From NCBI RefSeq assembly GCF_000633395.1, contig NZ_AYMU01000011.1, forward strand, positions 186,001-250,000: a stretch of DNA of 64,000 nucleotides. The letters are read 5' to 3'. The translations under genes and the position numbers were made by a program. Source of the stretch: Pseudomonas sp. PH1b (GTDB lineage Bacteria > Pseudomonadota > Gammaproteobacteria > Pseudomonadales > Pseudomonadaceae). Under the pieces are notes generated by a model. That model had not been told where the DNA came from, did no database searches, and was given only the letters and a program-made list of their open reading frames with translations. Shown in pieces: positions 19,381-28,114 of the stretch. Position 1 is the first letter of the stretch; each line of letters begins with the position of its first letter.

Positions 19381-19931
19381 CAATTTTTCAACGGGTACTC
19401 GCCATCGAGGCAGATGCAGTAGGCCAGGGTCAGGAACGGCTGCATGGTGTTGCGTAGCGTGCCGCCCGCTGCGCTGGGGGTACCTGCCGAAACCAGGGTG
19501 TCGGGGGCCAGCGACGGGTTGCTGGCAGTCGGAGCAATGGCGCTGTACAGGTGCACGTTGCGCGGCTGCGCCAGGTAGGTTGCAGTGGTGGGCTGGTCCA
19601 CCGCCGCGGTGTTGTCGGTGCCGTCCCTGGCCTGCATGGCGTGGGTGTGTCCGGCGAAGTTGGCCGGCAGCATTTTCACCGCGTCGGCACCTTTGGCATC
19701 GCCTACCGGCCTGTACGTCAGGTTCACGCCGCTCCCGGCGCCCATGGCCACCCGGCCATTGAGGTTGGGCAACTTGAAGTCCTTTCCCGGGTTGCCGCCA
19801 TAGAGGTTGCCAATGATCGAGTAGAGGGTGGGGAACTGTTGCGTCAGCAGCACCGAGCCATCGCAATAGGCCCAGTTCTGTGGTGCGTAATTGTAGGGGA
19901 ACAGCCTGATCTCGCCGGTGAATGCATCCAT
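19380..19931 (-). CDS. phage tail collar domain protein 3 (MdpB-like)
   Basis: A 183-aa protein of the tail-collar/microcystin-dependent-protein family. It has the N-terminal block FTGEIRLFPYNYAPQNWAYCDGSVL, then YSIIGNLYGGNPGKDFKLPNLNGRVAMGAGSG (tail-collar core) and a C-terminal block ending YCICLDGEYPLKN. There is no signal peptide or membrane segment. It is third of three paralogues in a row and is coupled to the GNAT gene. No other phage genes are nearby, so this is a stand-alone bacterial use of a phage fibre-tip fold. Molecular role unknown. Confidence 0.88.
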   Translation of the reverse strand: MDAFTGEIRLFPYNYAPQNWAYCDGSVLLTQQFPTLYSIIGNLYGGNPGKDFKLPNLNGRVAMGAGSGVNLTYRPVGDAKGADAVKMLPANFAGHTHAMQARDGTDNTAAVDQPTTATYLAQPRNVHLYSAIAPTASNPSLAPDTLVSAGTPSAAGGTLRNTMQPFLTLAYCICLDGEYPLKN

Positions 19932-19966
19932 GATCGCTCAGTCCAGAATGAAGTAATGGGGAAAGA

Positions 19967-20533
19967 CTAAGGCCGTGTCGGGAAGATGCCCGACAGGCAG
20001 ATGATGTAGTTGATGGCCAGCGATCCCATCATGTTGTCGTGGGGCAGGGGGGCTTTCTGCGCCGGTACCAGGGCTTCGGAGAGAAACAGCGGGCTCAGGC
20101 TGATCGGGCTGGCCGCCTGGGTGCTGTACAGCCCCTTGATCACGCCGGCGCTGGCGAATGCACCGAAGGTCTGGCTCTTGGGCGCGGCGGGCGGATTGGG
20201 GGTGGCCGAGGTCGCCGGGTTCCTGCTGACCATGAATGCATGGGTATGCGCGGGGGTGTTGGCGGTGGTCATGGTCACGGTTTCGCTGCCCATGGTCGTC
20301 CCCAGGGTCCTGAGCCTGAGCCCGACGCCTTGTCCTTGGCCGACGGGGACCCGCCCGCGATAGTCCGGCAGGCCGAAAGTGGTGACACCGTTGCCACCGT
20401 AGGTGGTGCCCAGCACCACGAACAAGGCCTCGTAGCTTTGAACTGGCAGCAAGCTGCCGTCACAGATGGCCCAGCCTCGCGGCGGATAATCACCTGCGAA
20501 CATACGGATCTCGCCGAGGAATGCTTCAGACAT
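19967..20533 (-). CDS. phage tail collar domain protein 2 (MdpB-like)
   Basis: A 188-aa paralogue with the same plan: AFLGEIRMFAGDYPPRGWAICDG at the start, TTYGGNGVTTFGLPDYRGRVPVGQG as the collar core, then NTPAHTHAFMV and a C-terminal INYIICLSGIFPTRP. ATG 20533 is chosen because it starts at the conserved N-terminal block; the frame is open upstream to 20614 without similarity. It is separated from collar gene 3 by about 35 bp and collar gene 1 by about 35 bp, on the same strand. No secretion signal. Function unknown. Confidence 0.88.
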   Translation of the reverse strand: MSEAFLGEIRMFAGDYPPRGWAICDGSLLPVQSYEALFVVLGTTYGGNGVTTFGLPDYRGRVPVGQGQGVGLRLRTLGTTMGSETVTMTTANTPAHTHAFMVSRNPATSATPNPPAAPKSQTFGAFASAGVIKGLYSTQAASPISLSPLFLSEALVPAQKAPLPHDNMMGSLAINYIICLSGIFPTRP

Positions 20534-20568
20534 ATCAGTTTCCTTGCTTGAGGGTCTGTAGGGGATGG

Positions 20569-21126
20569 CTACGGGCGTGGCGGATAGAGGCCGCTGGTGG
20601 CAATGCAGAAACAACCGACAATCGAAGGCTGCATGTTTTCCATGGGCAGGCCCTGAGTCGGCACCACCGAGCTGCCATTCAGGTTAACGAGGTCGGTGGG
20701 TGGGGTTGTGGTATTGGCGGTCACATAGGTGGGCTTGAACACCGCTCCGGTGGAGTTCGAGCTGATCGCCGGAATGCCGCCAGCCGGGCCCATGGTGCCG
20801 GCGGCGTCCGCGACATAGGCGGTATGGGTATGGGCTGGCAGCGCGTCGGTGCCCAGCGTCACCGTCTCGGTGCCGGCGCTGCTGCCCATGGCATGCACGT
20901 TGAGGAGCGGGTTGGTGGAGGCCACTGGGTTCATCCCCAGGGCGACTCGTCCGCGCAGGTCGGGCAGGCCGAAGGTGGTGCTGCCATTACCGCCAAAGCG
21001 GGTGCCCAGCAGGGAGGCCAGGGCGACGTATTGTTGGAAGGGTAGAATCTGGCCCTCGCAAACCAGCCATCCTTGCGGAGCCCAGCCCCAGGGGAACAGA
21101 CGAATTTCACCGACAAAGGGATCCAT
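20569..21126 (-). CDS. phage tail collar domain protein 1 (MdpB-like)
   Basis: A 185-aa paralogue: FVGEIRLFPWGWAPQGWLVCEG at the start, GTRFGGNGSTTFGLPDLRGRVALGMN as the collar core, LPAHTHTAYV and a C-terminal GCFCIATSGLYPPRP. ATG 21126 follows GGAGG at good spacing and is the first gene of the leftward cluster. The three collar proteins keep the same length and block order but differ strongly elsewhere, suggesting specialised subunits (perhaps of a hetero-oligomer) rather than recent duplicates. Confidence 0.88.
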   Translation of the reverse strand: MDPFVGEIRLFPWGWAPQGWLVCEGQILPFQQYVALASLLGTRFGGNGSTTFGLPDLRGRVALGMNPVASTNPLLNVHAMGSSAGTETVTLGTDALPAHTHTAYVADAAGTMGPAGGIPAISSNSTGAVFKPTYVTANTTTPPTDLVNLNGSSVVPTQGLPMENMQPSIVGCFCIATSGLYPPRP

Positions 21127-21990
21127 ATTCTTTCCTCCATGAAAAAAAACGTTGGCGCCAGAAAGTTGTTTTCCCAAGGTCGGGAGCGGCGCGGATCGCA
21201 CAATAAACAAAAGTTAATTTAGTGCGCAAATACTATTTTTTTTGTAATTCGCTTCACAACTACCAAAGCCTCTTGACGGTTCTCTAGTGCGCAGCTTTGG
21301 CGTTTCTTTGGCGGTAACAAAAAGTCCATGTTTATCGGTAACACTCGACTAACTAAAGCGCTTGGGCAGGCTGTGTGAAGCGCCGTGCCTGAACTTTTTC
21401 TTGAGGCCCGGTAGCGTTTTTCTTCATTGCTCAACAGGATAGATCTATAGCCTAGACCAGATTTTTCTGTTGATCGATTTTCCCGCTGAATCGCCCCGGT
21501 GGCGCCCCTGCAGGGGCCGCGGTGGTCGGCACCGATTTGGTGCAGGGCCTTTGCCTGCGGGATTTTCTGGCGTAGCTGAAGGGCCCTTGGGATTGCCGGC
21601 GGCAGACCCCGGGTAGCGCTGTCGACCGCTCTGGCCAAGGCTATGGGCGTGTGTATCGGGGTGAATACAAAGTTGCTTGGCGGATCTGGAGCAGGTTCTT
21701 AGGGTTTTTTTTGCAACGGCCCCGGCTGGCACAGGCGGACTGACAAGGAAGTAGTTCCTGGCGCTCTTAAGTTGCCCTGGGAAAAAACAAAGCACACTAA
21801 CGAGTTGCCCGCCTAGTGGCTTTTAGTGCTTCTAAAGTATGACCTTCGTGGGTGTTTCTAGAGCCGCCGAACGGGTGTTACCTGAGCGCCTTCCGGGTTG
21901 TTACCGGGGCATAAGTTATTCCCAACTAAGGCGATAGGGTATTGCCTGGAAGTGGGAAGTTGTGCGCTGCGGCGTCGGCTCGAAAAGTGC
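21127..21990. promoter_or_regulatory. long AT-rich region upstream of the tail-collar cluster, no convincing gene
   Basis: About 860 bp with base composition clearly more AT-rich than the surroundings, especially 21180-21470 and 21700-21950. The frames present have no family similarity and odd composition. A direct repeat TAGTGCGCA occurs at 21220-21228 and 21285-21293, 65 bp apart, which could be regulatory. It is probably the control region and leader of the tail-collar operon, a degenerate gene, or acquired DNA. Confidence 0.4.
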
Positions 21991-21997
21991 GATGGGG

Positions 21998-22050
21998 GCC
22001 GTGCCGGCAAGGCACGGCCAGGGAGTTGCAGCGGGGCGCTGCAGCTCCCG
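21998..22050 (-). terminator. double hairpin after the amino acid-binding protein gene
   Basis: Two adjacent inverted repeats: GGCCGTGCC...GGCACGGCC at about 21998-22020, and GGGAGTTGCAGC...GCTGCAGCTCCC at about 22021-22049 with one mismatch. They lie just past the leftward stop codon. Only a weak T-run follows, so termination is likely but not certain. Confidence 0.55.
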
Positions 22051-22059
22051 GGGGATGGC

Positions 22060-23193
22060 TCAGAGCCCGGCGTTTTCGCCCGCCACGCTCTTGGGCTTGC
22101 CGTAGTGCCATTCGTAGACCACGAACTGGAAGTCCTTCAGGTCGCCTTTTTCATCGAAGCTCAGGTCGCCAGTCGGGGTCTTGAAGGTGCCCTTGTGGAT
22201 CGCCTCGGCGACTTTCTCCGGGTCTTCGCTCTTGGCCGCGGCGATGCCCCCGGCAATCACTTCCACCGCCGAGTAGGACGGCAGCACGAACGGGCCGCTG
22301 GGGTTTTCCTTCTTGGCTTCGAAGGCTTCCACCAGGGCCTTGTTGGCCGGGTCCTGGTCGAAGGATTTGGGCAGGGTCACCAGCATGCCTTCGGAAGCAT
22401 CCTTGGCGATCTGCGAGATCGAGTCGTTGCCCACGCCTTCAGGCCCCATGAAGCGGGCGGTCAGGCCCTTTTCCTTGGCCTGGCGCAGCAGCAGGCCCAT
22501 CTCCGGGTGGTAGCCGCCGAAGTAGACGAAGTCGACGTTGGCCTGCTTGAGCTTGGCCAGGATCGACGAGTAGTCGCGTTCGCCGACATTGATGCCTTCG
22601 AACATCGCCACCTTGATGCCTTCCTTGCCGAGAATCTCCTTGACCGAGCTGGCGATGCCTTCGCCGTACTGCTGCTTGTCGTGCAGCACTGCGACGTTGG
22701 TCGGCTTGAGCTTGGCGATGTAGCGCGCTGCCGCCGGGCCCTGGGCGTTGTCCAGGCCGATGGTGCGGAACACCATCTTGTAGCCACGGGCGGTCAGCTC
22801 GGGGCTGGTGGCGGCCGGGGTGATCATCACGATGCCTTCGTCTTCGTAGATGTCCGATGCCGGCTGGGTGGAGCTGGAGCACAGGTGCCCGACCACGAAC
22901 TTGACGCCGTCGTTGACCACCTTGTTGGCCACGGCGACGGCTTGCTTGGGATCGCAGGCATCGTCGTATTCCACGGCCACCAGTTGCTTGCCGTCGACGC
23001 CACCCTTGGCGTTGATCTGCTCGATGGCCATGCGCGCGCCGCTGAACTGCATGTCACCGTATTGCGCCACCGGGCCGGTCTTGGCCCCGGCAATGCCGAT
23101 GCGGATGCTGTCGGCTGCCAGGGAATGGCAGGCGAGGCCGGCAAGGATCATGGCGCTGAGCAGTTGGGTGGCTTTGTTATTGATACGACTCAT
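22060..23193 (-). CDS. branched-chain amino acid ABC transporter substrate-binding protein (LivK/BraC-like)
   Basis: A 377-aa periplasmic type I binding protein. The signal peptide (LLSAMILAGLACHSLAAD) precedes a mature region that opens IRIGIAGAKTGPVAQYGDMQFSGARMAIEQIN, typical of LivJ/LivK. Two conserved cysteines (DACDPK and GHLCSSST) match the disulfide of this family. ATG 23193 (MSRINNKATQ) is preferred to 23205. No permease or ATPase genes are adjacent, so it is an orphan that presumably uses a Liv/Bra system encoded elsewhere. It is co-directional with methionine gamma-lyase upstream, which hints at a hydrophobic or sulfur amino acid. Confidence 0.9.
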   Translation of the reverse strand: MSRINNKATQLLSAMILAGLACHSLAADSIRIGIAGAKTGPVAQYGDMQFSGARMAIEQINAKGGVDGKQLVAVEYDDACDPKQAVAVANKVVNDGVKFVVGHLCSSSTQPASDIYEDEGIVMITPAATSPELTARGYKMVFRTIGLDNAQGPAAARYIAKLKPTNVAVLHDKQQYGEGIASSVKEILGKEGIKVAMFEGINVGERDYSSILAKLKQANVDFVYFGGYHPEMGLLLRQAKEKGLTARFMGPEGVGNDSISQIAKDASEGMLVTLPKSFDQDPANKALVEAFEAKKENPSGPFVLPSYSAVEVIAGGIAAAKSEDPEKVAEAIHKGTFKTPTGDLSFDEKGDLKDFQFVVYEWHYGKPKSVAGENAGL

Positions 23194-23315
23194 TGGGTGT
23201 TCCACTCCTGTGGGTTACGGTTCTAAGGGTGTTGCGGGTGTTGCACTGAGTGCCGGCGCAGGGCAGCGGCACTGACGGTTGTAGACGGCTTGCCTGGCGG
23301 CCGTACTGATGCGGC

Positions 23316-24566
23316 TCAAGGCCGGGCCTTGCCGACGGCCTCCAGCAGGGGGCGGGTGGCGACGGGTTCGGCGCTGGCGTCCAGGGCCTGGGCGATATCG
23401 GCCAGCAGGTCGGCCAGGTCCTCCAGGCCCACCGACAGGCGCACCAGCCCCTCGGCAATCCCGTGTTCGGCCCGTTCCTCCGGGGTGTAGGTGGAATGGG
23501 TCATGCTCGCCGGGTGCTGGGCCAGGGACTCGGCGTCCCCCAGGCTCACTGCACGGCTGAACAGCCCCAGGGCGTTCATGAAGCGTCGGCCGCTGTCCAG
23601 GCCGTCCTTGAGTTCGAAGGCGATCATGCCGCCGGGCAGCTTCATCTGCTGCTTGGCCAGCGCATGCTGGGCAAAGGATGCCAGCCCCGGGTAGGCCACC
23701 CAGGCCACCGCGGGGTGATCCTGGAGGAACTGGGCAATGGCCTGGGCGTTGGCGCAATGGCGATCCATGCGCAGGGCCAGGGTCTTGATCCCGCGCATCA
23801 ACAGGAAGGCGTCCTGGGGCGAGAGCACCGCGCCGGTCAGGTCCTTCAGGCCTTGCAGGCGGATGCGCTCGGCCAGCGCCTGGCGCGTGACCACGATGCC
23901 GGCGGTGATGTCGCCGTGGCCGCTGAGGTACTTGGTGGCAGAATGCACTACCAGGTCCGCACCCAATTCCAGCGGGCGCTGCAGGTAGGGCGTGCAGTAG
24001 GTGTTGTCCACTGCGAACGTGATCTTGGGGTGCTGGCGGGCGATCTCGGCCACCGCGGCAATGTCCACCAATTGCATGGTGGGGTTGGCCGGGGACTCGC
24101 AGTAGATCATCCGGGTGGCGGGGCCGATGGCTGCTCGCAGGTTGCCCAGGTCGGCGAGGTCGACGTGGCGCACCTTGACCCCGAATTCGGCGAGGCCGTG
24201 GTGCAGCAGGGCAAAGGTGCAGCCATACAGGGTGCGGCTGACGATGACTTCGTCGCCGGGACGCAGCAGGGTCCAGAAGGTGGCGGCAATCGCCCCCATG
24301 CCGGAGCCGAAGGCCACCGCCGCCTCGCCGTTTTCCAGGGCCGCCATGCGCGCTTCCAGCAGGGCCAGGGTCGGGTTGCCGATGCGGGTGTAGAAGTAGC
24401 CGGGCTCTTCGCCGGCGAAGCAGCCGGCACCGTATTGCACCGTAGCGAAAGTGAAGGTCGAGGTCAGGTAGATCGGTGGGATCAGCGCACCCTGGTGCTC
24501 CTGGGGGTTATAGCCGTGATGGATGGCGCGAGTGGAAAAACCAAGGTCACTGTTTTTATTGTTCAT
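23316..24566 (-). CDS. megL: L-methionine gamma-lyase
   Basis: A 416-aa PLP enzyme of the Cys/Met metabolism family, which cleaves methionine to methanethiol, 2-oxobutyrate and ammonia. The catalytic pair expected for methionine gamma-lyase is present at Tyr114 and Cys116 (SRTLYGCTF); the cysteine separates it from cystathionine enzymes. The PLP lysine is Lys213 in SATKYLSGHGD, and FYTRIGNPT supplies the partner-subunit tyrosine and arginine. It is slightly longer than the usual 398 aa because of a C-terminal extension. An Lrp-type gene is divergently transcribed across an AT-rich gap, the usual arrangement for an inducible methionine-catabolic gene. Confidence 0.92.
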   Translation of the reverse strand: MNNKNSDLGFSTRAIHHGYNPQEHQGALIPPIYLTSTFTFATVQYGAGCFAGEEPGYFYTRIGNPTLALLEARMAALENGEAAVAFGSGMGAIAATFWTLLRPGDEVIVSRTLYGCTFALLHHGLAEFGVKVRHVDLADLGNLRAAIGPATRMIYCESPANPTMQLVDIAAVAEIARQHPKITFAVDNTYCTPYLQRPLELGADLVVHSATKYLSGHGDITAGIVVTRQALAERIRLQGLKDLTGAVLSPQDAFLLMRGIKTLALRMDRHCANAQAIAQFLQDHPAVAWVAYPGLASFAQHALAKQQMKLPGGMIAFELKDGLDSGRRFMNALGLFSRAVSLGDAESLAQHPASMTHSTYTPEERAEHGIAEGLVRLSVGLEDLADLLADIAQALDASAEPVATRPLLEAVGKARP

Positions 24567-24690
24567 GGTGAACGCTCCCGGATTTGCTCTAATGCTATGC
24601 TCAAACCCGGCGCATTAATTTCTAATATGACCCTTAAAAATGGTTCAAATTGGAATAAAACATCATAAAAATAAAATAAAGAGGCAAAAT
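24567..24690. promoter_or_regulatory. divergent promoter region, methionine gamma-lyase / Lrp regulator
   Basis: A 124-bp intergenic region, strongly AT-rich (for example ATTAATTTCTAATATGA and the A-rich stretch 24655-24690), between divergent genes. It is the expected binding region for the Lrp-type protein encoded on the right. Confidence 0.6.
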
Positions 24691-25170
24691 ATGCCCGCAG
24701 GTCTGGATCGTATCGACAAATCCCTGCTCACCGCCCTGCAAGACAATGCCCGGCTGACCACCGCCGAGCTGGCCGACAGCGTGGCCCTGACCACGTCCCC
24801 TTGCTGGCGCCGGGTCAAACTGCTGGAGGACAGCGGGGTGATCACTGGCTACCAGGCCATTCTTTCGCCCAAGGCCCTGGGCTACGGCGTCACTGCTTTT
24901 GTCAGCGTGATGATGGAATCCCACTCCCGAGACACCGCGCGGGCCTTCGAGCAGCGGCTGCTGGAAATCCCGGAAATCATTGCCTGCCACAATGTCTCCG
25001 GGCGCTATGACTTTCTTCTCGAAGTGCTGGCCAGGGACCTGGAGTCCTTTGGCGAATTTGCCCGGGAGGTGCTGCAGACCCTGCCGGCGGTGAAGGAGAT
25101 CTATTCGAGTTTTTCCTTCAAGTCGGTGAAGCCGGCGCGGCTGATTCCGGTGCTGCACGCCGGCGCCTGA
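24691..25170 (+). CDS. Lrp/AsnC family transcriptional regulator
   Basis: A 159-aa regulator with an N-terminal winged helix-turn-helix (LDRIDKSLLTALQDNARLTTAELADSV.LTTSPCWRRVKLLEDSGVI, residues 4-50) and a C-terminal RAM ligand-binding domain ending with YSSFSFKSVKPA. GAGG precedes ATG 24691. It resembles the regulator that activates methionine gamma-lyase in P. putida (MdeR-type), and the divergent arrangement supports that role. Confidence 0.9.
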   Translation: MPAGLDRIDKSLLTALQDNARLTTAELADSVALTTSPCWRRVKLLEDSGVITGYQAILSPKALGYGVTAFVSVMMESHSRDTARAFEQRLLEIPEIIACHNVSGRYDFLLEVLARDLESFGEFAREVLQTLPAVKEIYSSFSFKSVKPARLIPVLHAGA

Positions 25171-25182
25171 GTCGCGCTCGAC

Positions 25183-26097
25183 TCAGTGCAACTGCTGCTC
25201 CTCCAGGTACTGCTTCAGGCATTCGATGAATGCCTGGTGCTTGCGTGTCTGGCGCCGGTGGGCCGGGTAGATGACATGGATCTGCGGGCCGAACTGTTCC
25301 GGGTCCAGCAGCGCTTCGGGCAGCAGTTGCACCAGCTCGCCACGCCGCAGGTAGGGCGCAGCGCTCCACTGTGGGCACAGCTGCAGGCCCAGGCCCGCCA
25401 GCAGGGCGCCGAACAGGAAATCATAGTTGCCGCTGGCCAGCCGAGGCACCGGCTGGGCCACTCGCTGGCGTTCGCCATCCAGGGTGAAGTGCCAGAAGTG
25501 CGGGTTCAGCGCCGGGTGGCGGAAGATCAGCCAATCGTGTTCGCTGAAGGTCTCGGGGGTGACCGCCAGCGGCTTGCGCTGCAGGTAGCGGGGGCTGGCG
25601 CAGAGCAGGATGCGATTGGCGATCAGCGGGCGCGCGATCAGGTCCGGCAGCGCCACCGGGCCGTCCCGCACGGCCAGGTCGTAGCCACCGCCTTGCAGGT
25701 CGACGAACTCGTCGGTGAGTTCCACTTCCAGGCGCATCTGCGGGTACAGCTCGAGAAAGCGATAGCAGGCGCCGTTGAGAAAGGCCGGGGCGAAGGAGGG
25801 CGGTGCCACCAGGCGCAGGGAACCGCACATTGCCTGCTGTAACTGGTCGATGTCCTCCTGGGCCTGCTGCAGGTGGATCAGCACCTGGCGGGCGCTGGCC
25901 AGGTAGATGTGCCCGGCCTCGGTGAGGGCCAGGCGTCGGGTCGAGCGCTCCAGCAGGCGGGTGCCCAGTTGGTTTTCCAGGTGGCTGACCGCCTTGGTCA
26001 GGGCCGAGGTGGTCTTGCCCAGGCAGGCCGCGGCGCGGGTAAAGCTGCCCTGGTCGGCAGTGGTCACGAACATGGTGATGGCGCCGAGCTGGTCCAT
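25183..26097 (-). CDS. LysR family transcriptional regulator
   Basis: A 304-aa LysR-type regulator: N-terminal winged HTH (FVTTADQGSFTRAAACLGKTTSALTKAVSHLENQLGTRLLERSTR, residues 9-54) followed by a periplasmic-binding-like effector domain. It belongs to the subgroup with the signature YDLAVRDGPVALPDLIARPL. It is divergent from the secreted amidohydrolase gene across 105 bp and is the obvious candidate regulator of that gene. Effector unknown. Confidence 0.9.
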   Translation of the reverse strand: MDQLGAITMFVTTADQGSFTRAAACLGKTTSALTKAVSHLENQLGTRLLERSTRRLALTEAGHIYLASARQVLIHLQQAQEDIDQLQQAMCGSLRLVAPPSFAPAFLNGACYRFLELYPQMRLEVELTDEFVDLQGGGYDLAVRDGPVALPDLIARPLIANRILLCASPRYLQRKPLAVTPETFSEHDWLIFRHPALNPHFWHFTLDGERQRVAQPVPRLASGNYDFLFGALLAGLGLQLCPQWSAAPYLRRGELVQLLPEALLDPEQFGPQIHVIYPAHRRQTRKHQAFIECLKQYLEEQQLH

Positions 26098-26202
26098 GGG
26101 AATCTTGCCTCTTTGGAAAGGATGCCTTGCGCGAAGCAGTATTCTTAAGCGCCGGCAGGTTGGCTAGTCTCTGCGCATTCAGACCCAGGGATGCACCTAA
26201 CA

Positions 26203-27942
26203 ATGAAAAATGCTCTGACGATCACGCTGGCCTCGGCGCTGGCTTTTGCATCGATGGAAAGTCCGGCGGCAGTGGACCTGCTGCTGCACAACGGCAAGGT
26301 GTTCACCGCTGAGCCAGGCCAGCCCCTGCAGCAGGCGGTGGCGGTGGAGCAGGGGCGGATCGTCCGGGTCGGCAGCGATGCCGAGGTTCTGGCGCTCAAG
26401 GCGCCCGGCACCCGGGTCGTCGACCTGCAAGGCAAGGTGCTGATGCCGGGGTTCATCGACAGCCACAGCCATGCGATCTTCGGCGGCCTCAAGCTCAAGG
26501 CGGCGGACCTGGACAGCCAGCAGTTGCCCCTGGACTCGCTGGAGCAGCGCCTGCGGGGTTGGCGCGACGACGGCAAGGCGCGCCATGGCGACGTCCTGAG
26601 CGTGAGCGGCTTGCCCTCAACCTACTGGAGCCAGGTGGACGCACTGGAGCAGCGGTTCAACCAGGGAGAATGGGCCGATACGCCGATCCTCTTCGTGGGT
26701 TGGGACTACCACACCGGCTGGGCCAACCGCGCCATGCTCAAGCGTGCGGGCATCGATGCTGCACGGGTCAAGGCGCTGCAGGGCGAGGCCGTGGCCACTA
26801 TCGGTCATCACCCCGACGGCAGCCCCAACGGCTTTGTCGCCGATGCCGGCCTGTCGGCACTGACCTCGCAACTGCCGGCGCCGAGCTTCGCGCAGCTTCT
26901 GGACGCTGGTCGCGCCGCCCGGGATCTCAATCACCGCCTGGGCATCACCGCATTGATGGACCCTGCGGCCAATGCCGTGCCCGGTGAGGCGCTGTTTGCC
27001 ATGAAACCCACGGCGCAAACCGTCGGCGTGCTGCCGGTGTACCAGGCGCTGGCGGAACAAGGCGAACTGCAACTGCGGGTCGCGGCGCTGATGGTGGCCA
27101 ATCCCAAGAGCCGGCCGGCGGACCTTGAGGTGCTGGACCAGGTGCGCCAGCAGTTCCTCGGCATCGAGAACCTGAGCCTGCCGGGGATCAAAATCTTCGC
27201 CGACGGCGTGGCCGAGTTTCCGGCGCAGACCGCCTCCCTGCTGACCCCCTACAAGAACTCGAAGAAGGGCGGCGAGCTGCTGATCGACCCGGCGCATTTC
27301 GGCGAACTGGTGAGCGCCGCCGACGCCCGCGGCTGGCTGGTGCACGTGCATGCCATCGGTGACCGCGCGGTGCGCGAGTCCCTCAACGGCATCGAGCAGG
27401 CGCGGCGTGAGCGGCACAGTGGGGTGGCGCATTCGATCACCCACCTGCAGCTGGTCAACCCCAAGGAATTCGCGCGCTTCAAGCCCCTCGACGTGATCGC
27501 CTCCATGCAGTTGTACTGGGCCTCCGCCGATGAGCTGAGCATCGACTTGCTCCAGCCCTACATCAGCGCCATGCAGTTCCAGTTCATGTACCCGGCGCGC
27601 TCGCTGCTGAAGAACGGCGCCACCATCGCCGGGGCCAGCGACTGGCCGGTGAGCACCCCCGAGCCGTGGAAGGCGATTGCCCAGGCCATCAGCCGCAAGG
27701 GCCCCAAGGGCGTGCTCAATCAGGCTGAGGGCATCGACCGCGAAACCCTGTTCTACGCCTACACCCGCAACGCTGCGCGGGCCATTGGCCTGGAGCAGCA
27801 GATAGGTTCGCTGGCGCCGGGCAAGCAGGCCGACCTGATCGTCCTCGATCGCGATGTGTTCCAGGTGCCCCAGGAGCAGTTGGCCGATACCCAGGTGCTC
27901 AAGACCTATTTTGCCGGGCGCGAGGTGTATAGCCGGCCGTGA
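26203..27942 (+). CDS. exported amidohydrolase (YtcJ-like, amidohydrolase family 3)
   Basis: A 579-aa metal-dependent hydrolase. The N-terminal signal peptide (LTITLASALAFASMESPAAVD) indicates a periplasmic or exported enzyme. The amidohydrolase core begins LLLHNGKVFT and has the metal motif MPGFIDSHSHAIFGG, a later VHVHAIGDRAVRESL and the distal Asp motif AGASDWPVSTPEPWKAI. It is longer than typical cyclic amidohydrolases, as YtcJ-type proteins are. It is divergent from a LysR gene and ends at a strong terminator, so it is monocistronic. Substrate unknown. Confidence 0.87.
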   Translation: MKNALTITLASALAFASMESPAAVDLLLHNGKVFTAEPGQPLQQAVAVEQGRIVRVGSDAEVLALKAPGTRVVDLQGKVLMPGFIDSHSHAIFGGLKLKAADLDSQQLPLDSLEQRLRGWRDDGKARHGDVLSVSGLPSTYWSQVDALEQRFNQGEWADTPILFVGWDYHTGWANRAMLKRAGIDAARVKALQGEAVATIGHHPDGSPNGFVADAGLSALTSQLPAPSFAQLLDAGRAARDLNHRLGITALMDPAANAVPGEALFAMKPTAQTVGVLPVYQALAEQGELQLRVAALMVANPKSRPADLEVLDQVRQQFLGIENLSLPGIKIFADGVAEFPAQTASLLTPYKNSKKGGELLIDPAHFGELVSAADARGWLVHVHAIGDRAVRESLNGIEQARRERHSGVAHSITHLQLVNPKEFARFKPLDVIASMQLYWASADELSIDLLQPYISAMQFQFMYPARSLLKNGATIAGASDWPVSTPEPWKAIAQAISRKGPKGVLNQAEGIDRETLFYAYTRNAARAIGLEQQIGSLAPGKQADLIVLDRDVFQVPQEQLADTQVLKTYFAGREVYSRP

Positions 27943-27962
27943 TGCTGTGTTGATGCAAGCCA

Positions 27963-27994
27963 GGCCCGCGATCTTGATCGCGGGTTTTTTTTGC
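27963..27994 (+). terminator. rho-independent terminator after the amidohydrolase
   Basis: Stem CCCGCGATC / GATCGCGGG with a 2-base loop followed by eight Ts, 20 bp past the stop codon. Confidence 0.92.
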
Positions 27995-28114
27995 CCTGTC
28001 GGCCCTGGGCATGTCCAGCCGACGCCTGGGCTGGCAAGCCAGCTTCTGCAGGCGAGCAGCTGCGCCAGAAAAGATTTTCTGCACGCCGGTGATTGACGTA
28101 GCAGCAGCGTCTCC

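Noticed and set aside
19380-21126. Prophage or tailocin remnant
   Set aside because: Only collar-domain proteins are present; no tail tube, sheath, baseplate, lysis, integrase or regulatory phage genes, and no attachment-like repeats were seen.
21219-21638. Leftward 139-codon frame in the AT-rich region
   Set aside because: No family similarity, no ribosome site and unusual residue composition. More likely chance in non-coding DNA.
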